64,000 bases of DNA from Siphonodentalium dalli (Eukaryota; Mollusca; Scaphopoda; Gadilida; Siphonodentaliidae), in assembly GCA_032622095.1 (NCBI GenBank), contig CP136063.1, positions 281,227,426-281,291,425 on the forward strand. Direction: 5' to 3'. The stretch itself is not shown here. Position 1 is the first letter of the stretch. The text below holds more notes on this DNA, generated by a model, which had not been told where the DNA came from, did no database searches, and saw only the letters and a list, made by a program, of their open reading frames with translations.

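Noticed and set aside
55229-64000. USP9X ortholog instead of USP24
   Set aside because: Both share [14 protein letters not shown], but [22 protein letters not shown], the CEKCGEK pattern and the upstream LIPTDP and FIIDLL segments fit USP24.

Overview
The window is animal nuclear DNA: AT-rich, dense in introns and full of short transposons. Its only recognisable host gene lies on the + strand and runs through the whole window. It is the middle and catalytic part of an ortholog of ubiquitin-specific protease 24 (USP24). I count 32 exons (74-64000). They join without a frame break into 4308 nt, or 1436 codons, and the gene is open at both ends. The repeat types (cgtccgtccg-rich and tttcgggggac repeats, atacgcccattt repeats, not-vertebrate MITE families) suggest a lophotrochozoan, most likely a bivalve mollusc. 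That taxon is inference.

Gene layout. Exons 1-25 (74-54037) encode the helical-repeat region that precedes the protease. A ubiquitin-like fold lies in exons 10-12. Exons 26-32 (55229-64000) encode the USP domain: Cys box in exon 26, zinc-finger pairs CKDC and CEKC in exons 28 and 29, His box in exon 31, and the FND motif in exon 32.

The striking feature is how the exon boundaries have changed. At eight exons a tandem repeat unit spans the splice junction itself, so the exon end and its splice site are copied together. Exon 7 has 64 units (7836-10595), exon 23 has 11 units (49834-50658), and exons 9, 11, 12, 14 and 28 carry 2 to 5 copies of their 5' splice site. Exon 26, the catalytic-Cys exon, has its 3' splice site copied. 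A further 24-unit array (13742-15349) runs straight into the acceptor of exon 9.

Introns. They hold several MITE families. TTAA-ended elements with paired internal hairpins are the commonest (e.g. 18861-19259, 35229-35471, 47298-47712). There are also hairpin elements with gaggtccccagag arms, three hAT-type elements of which two have exact 8-bp target duplications (31063-32052, 41639-42772), Tc1/mariner-like inverted repeats, large foldbacks, and a composite 5-kb insertion (about 21768-26848) that contains a GC-rich degenerate coding-like island. Two MITE copies share a captured 60-70 codon fragment of an unidentified gene (35885-36109 and 54197-54403, minus strand). No CRISPR, operon, rRNA or convincing functional tRNA was seen.
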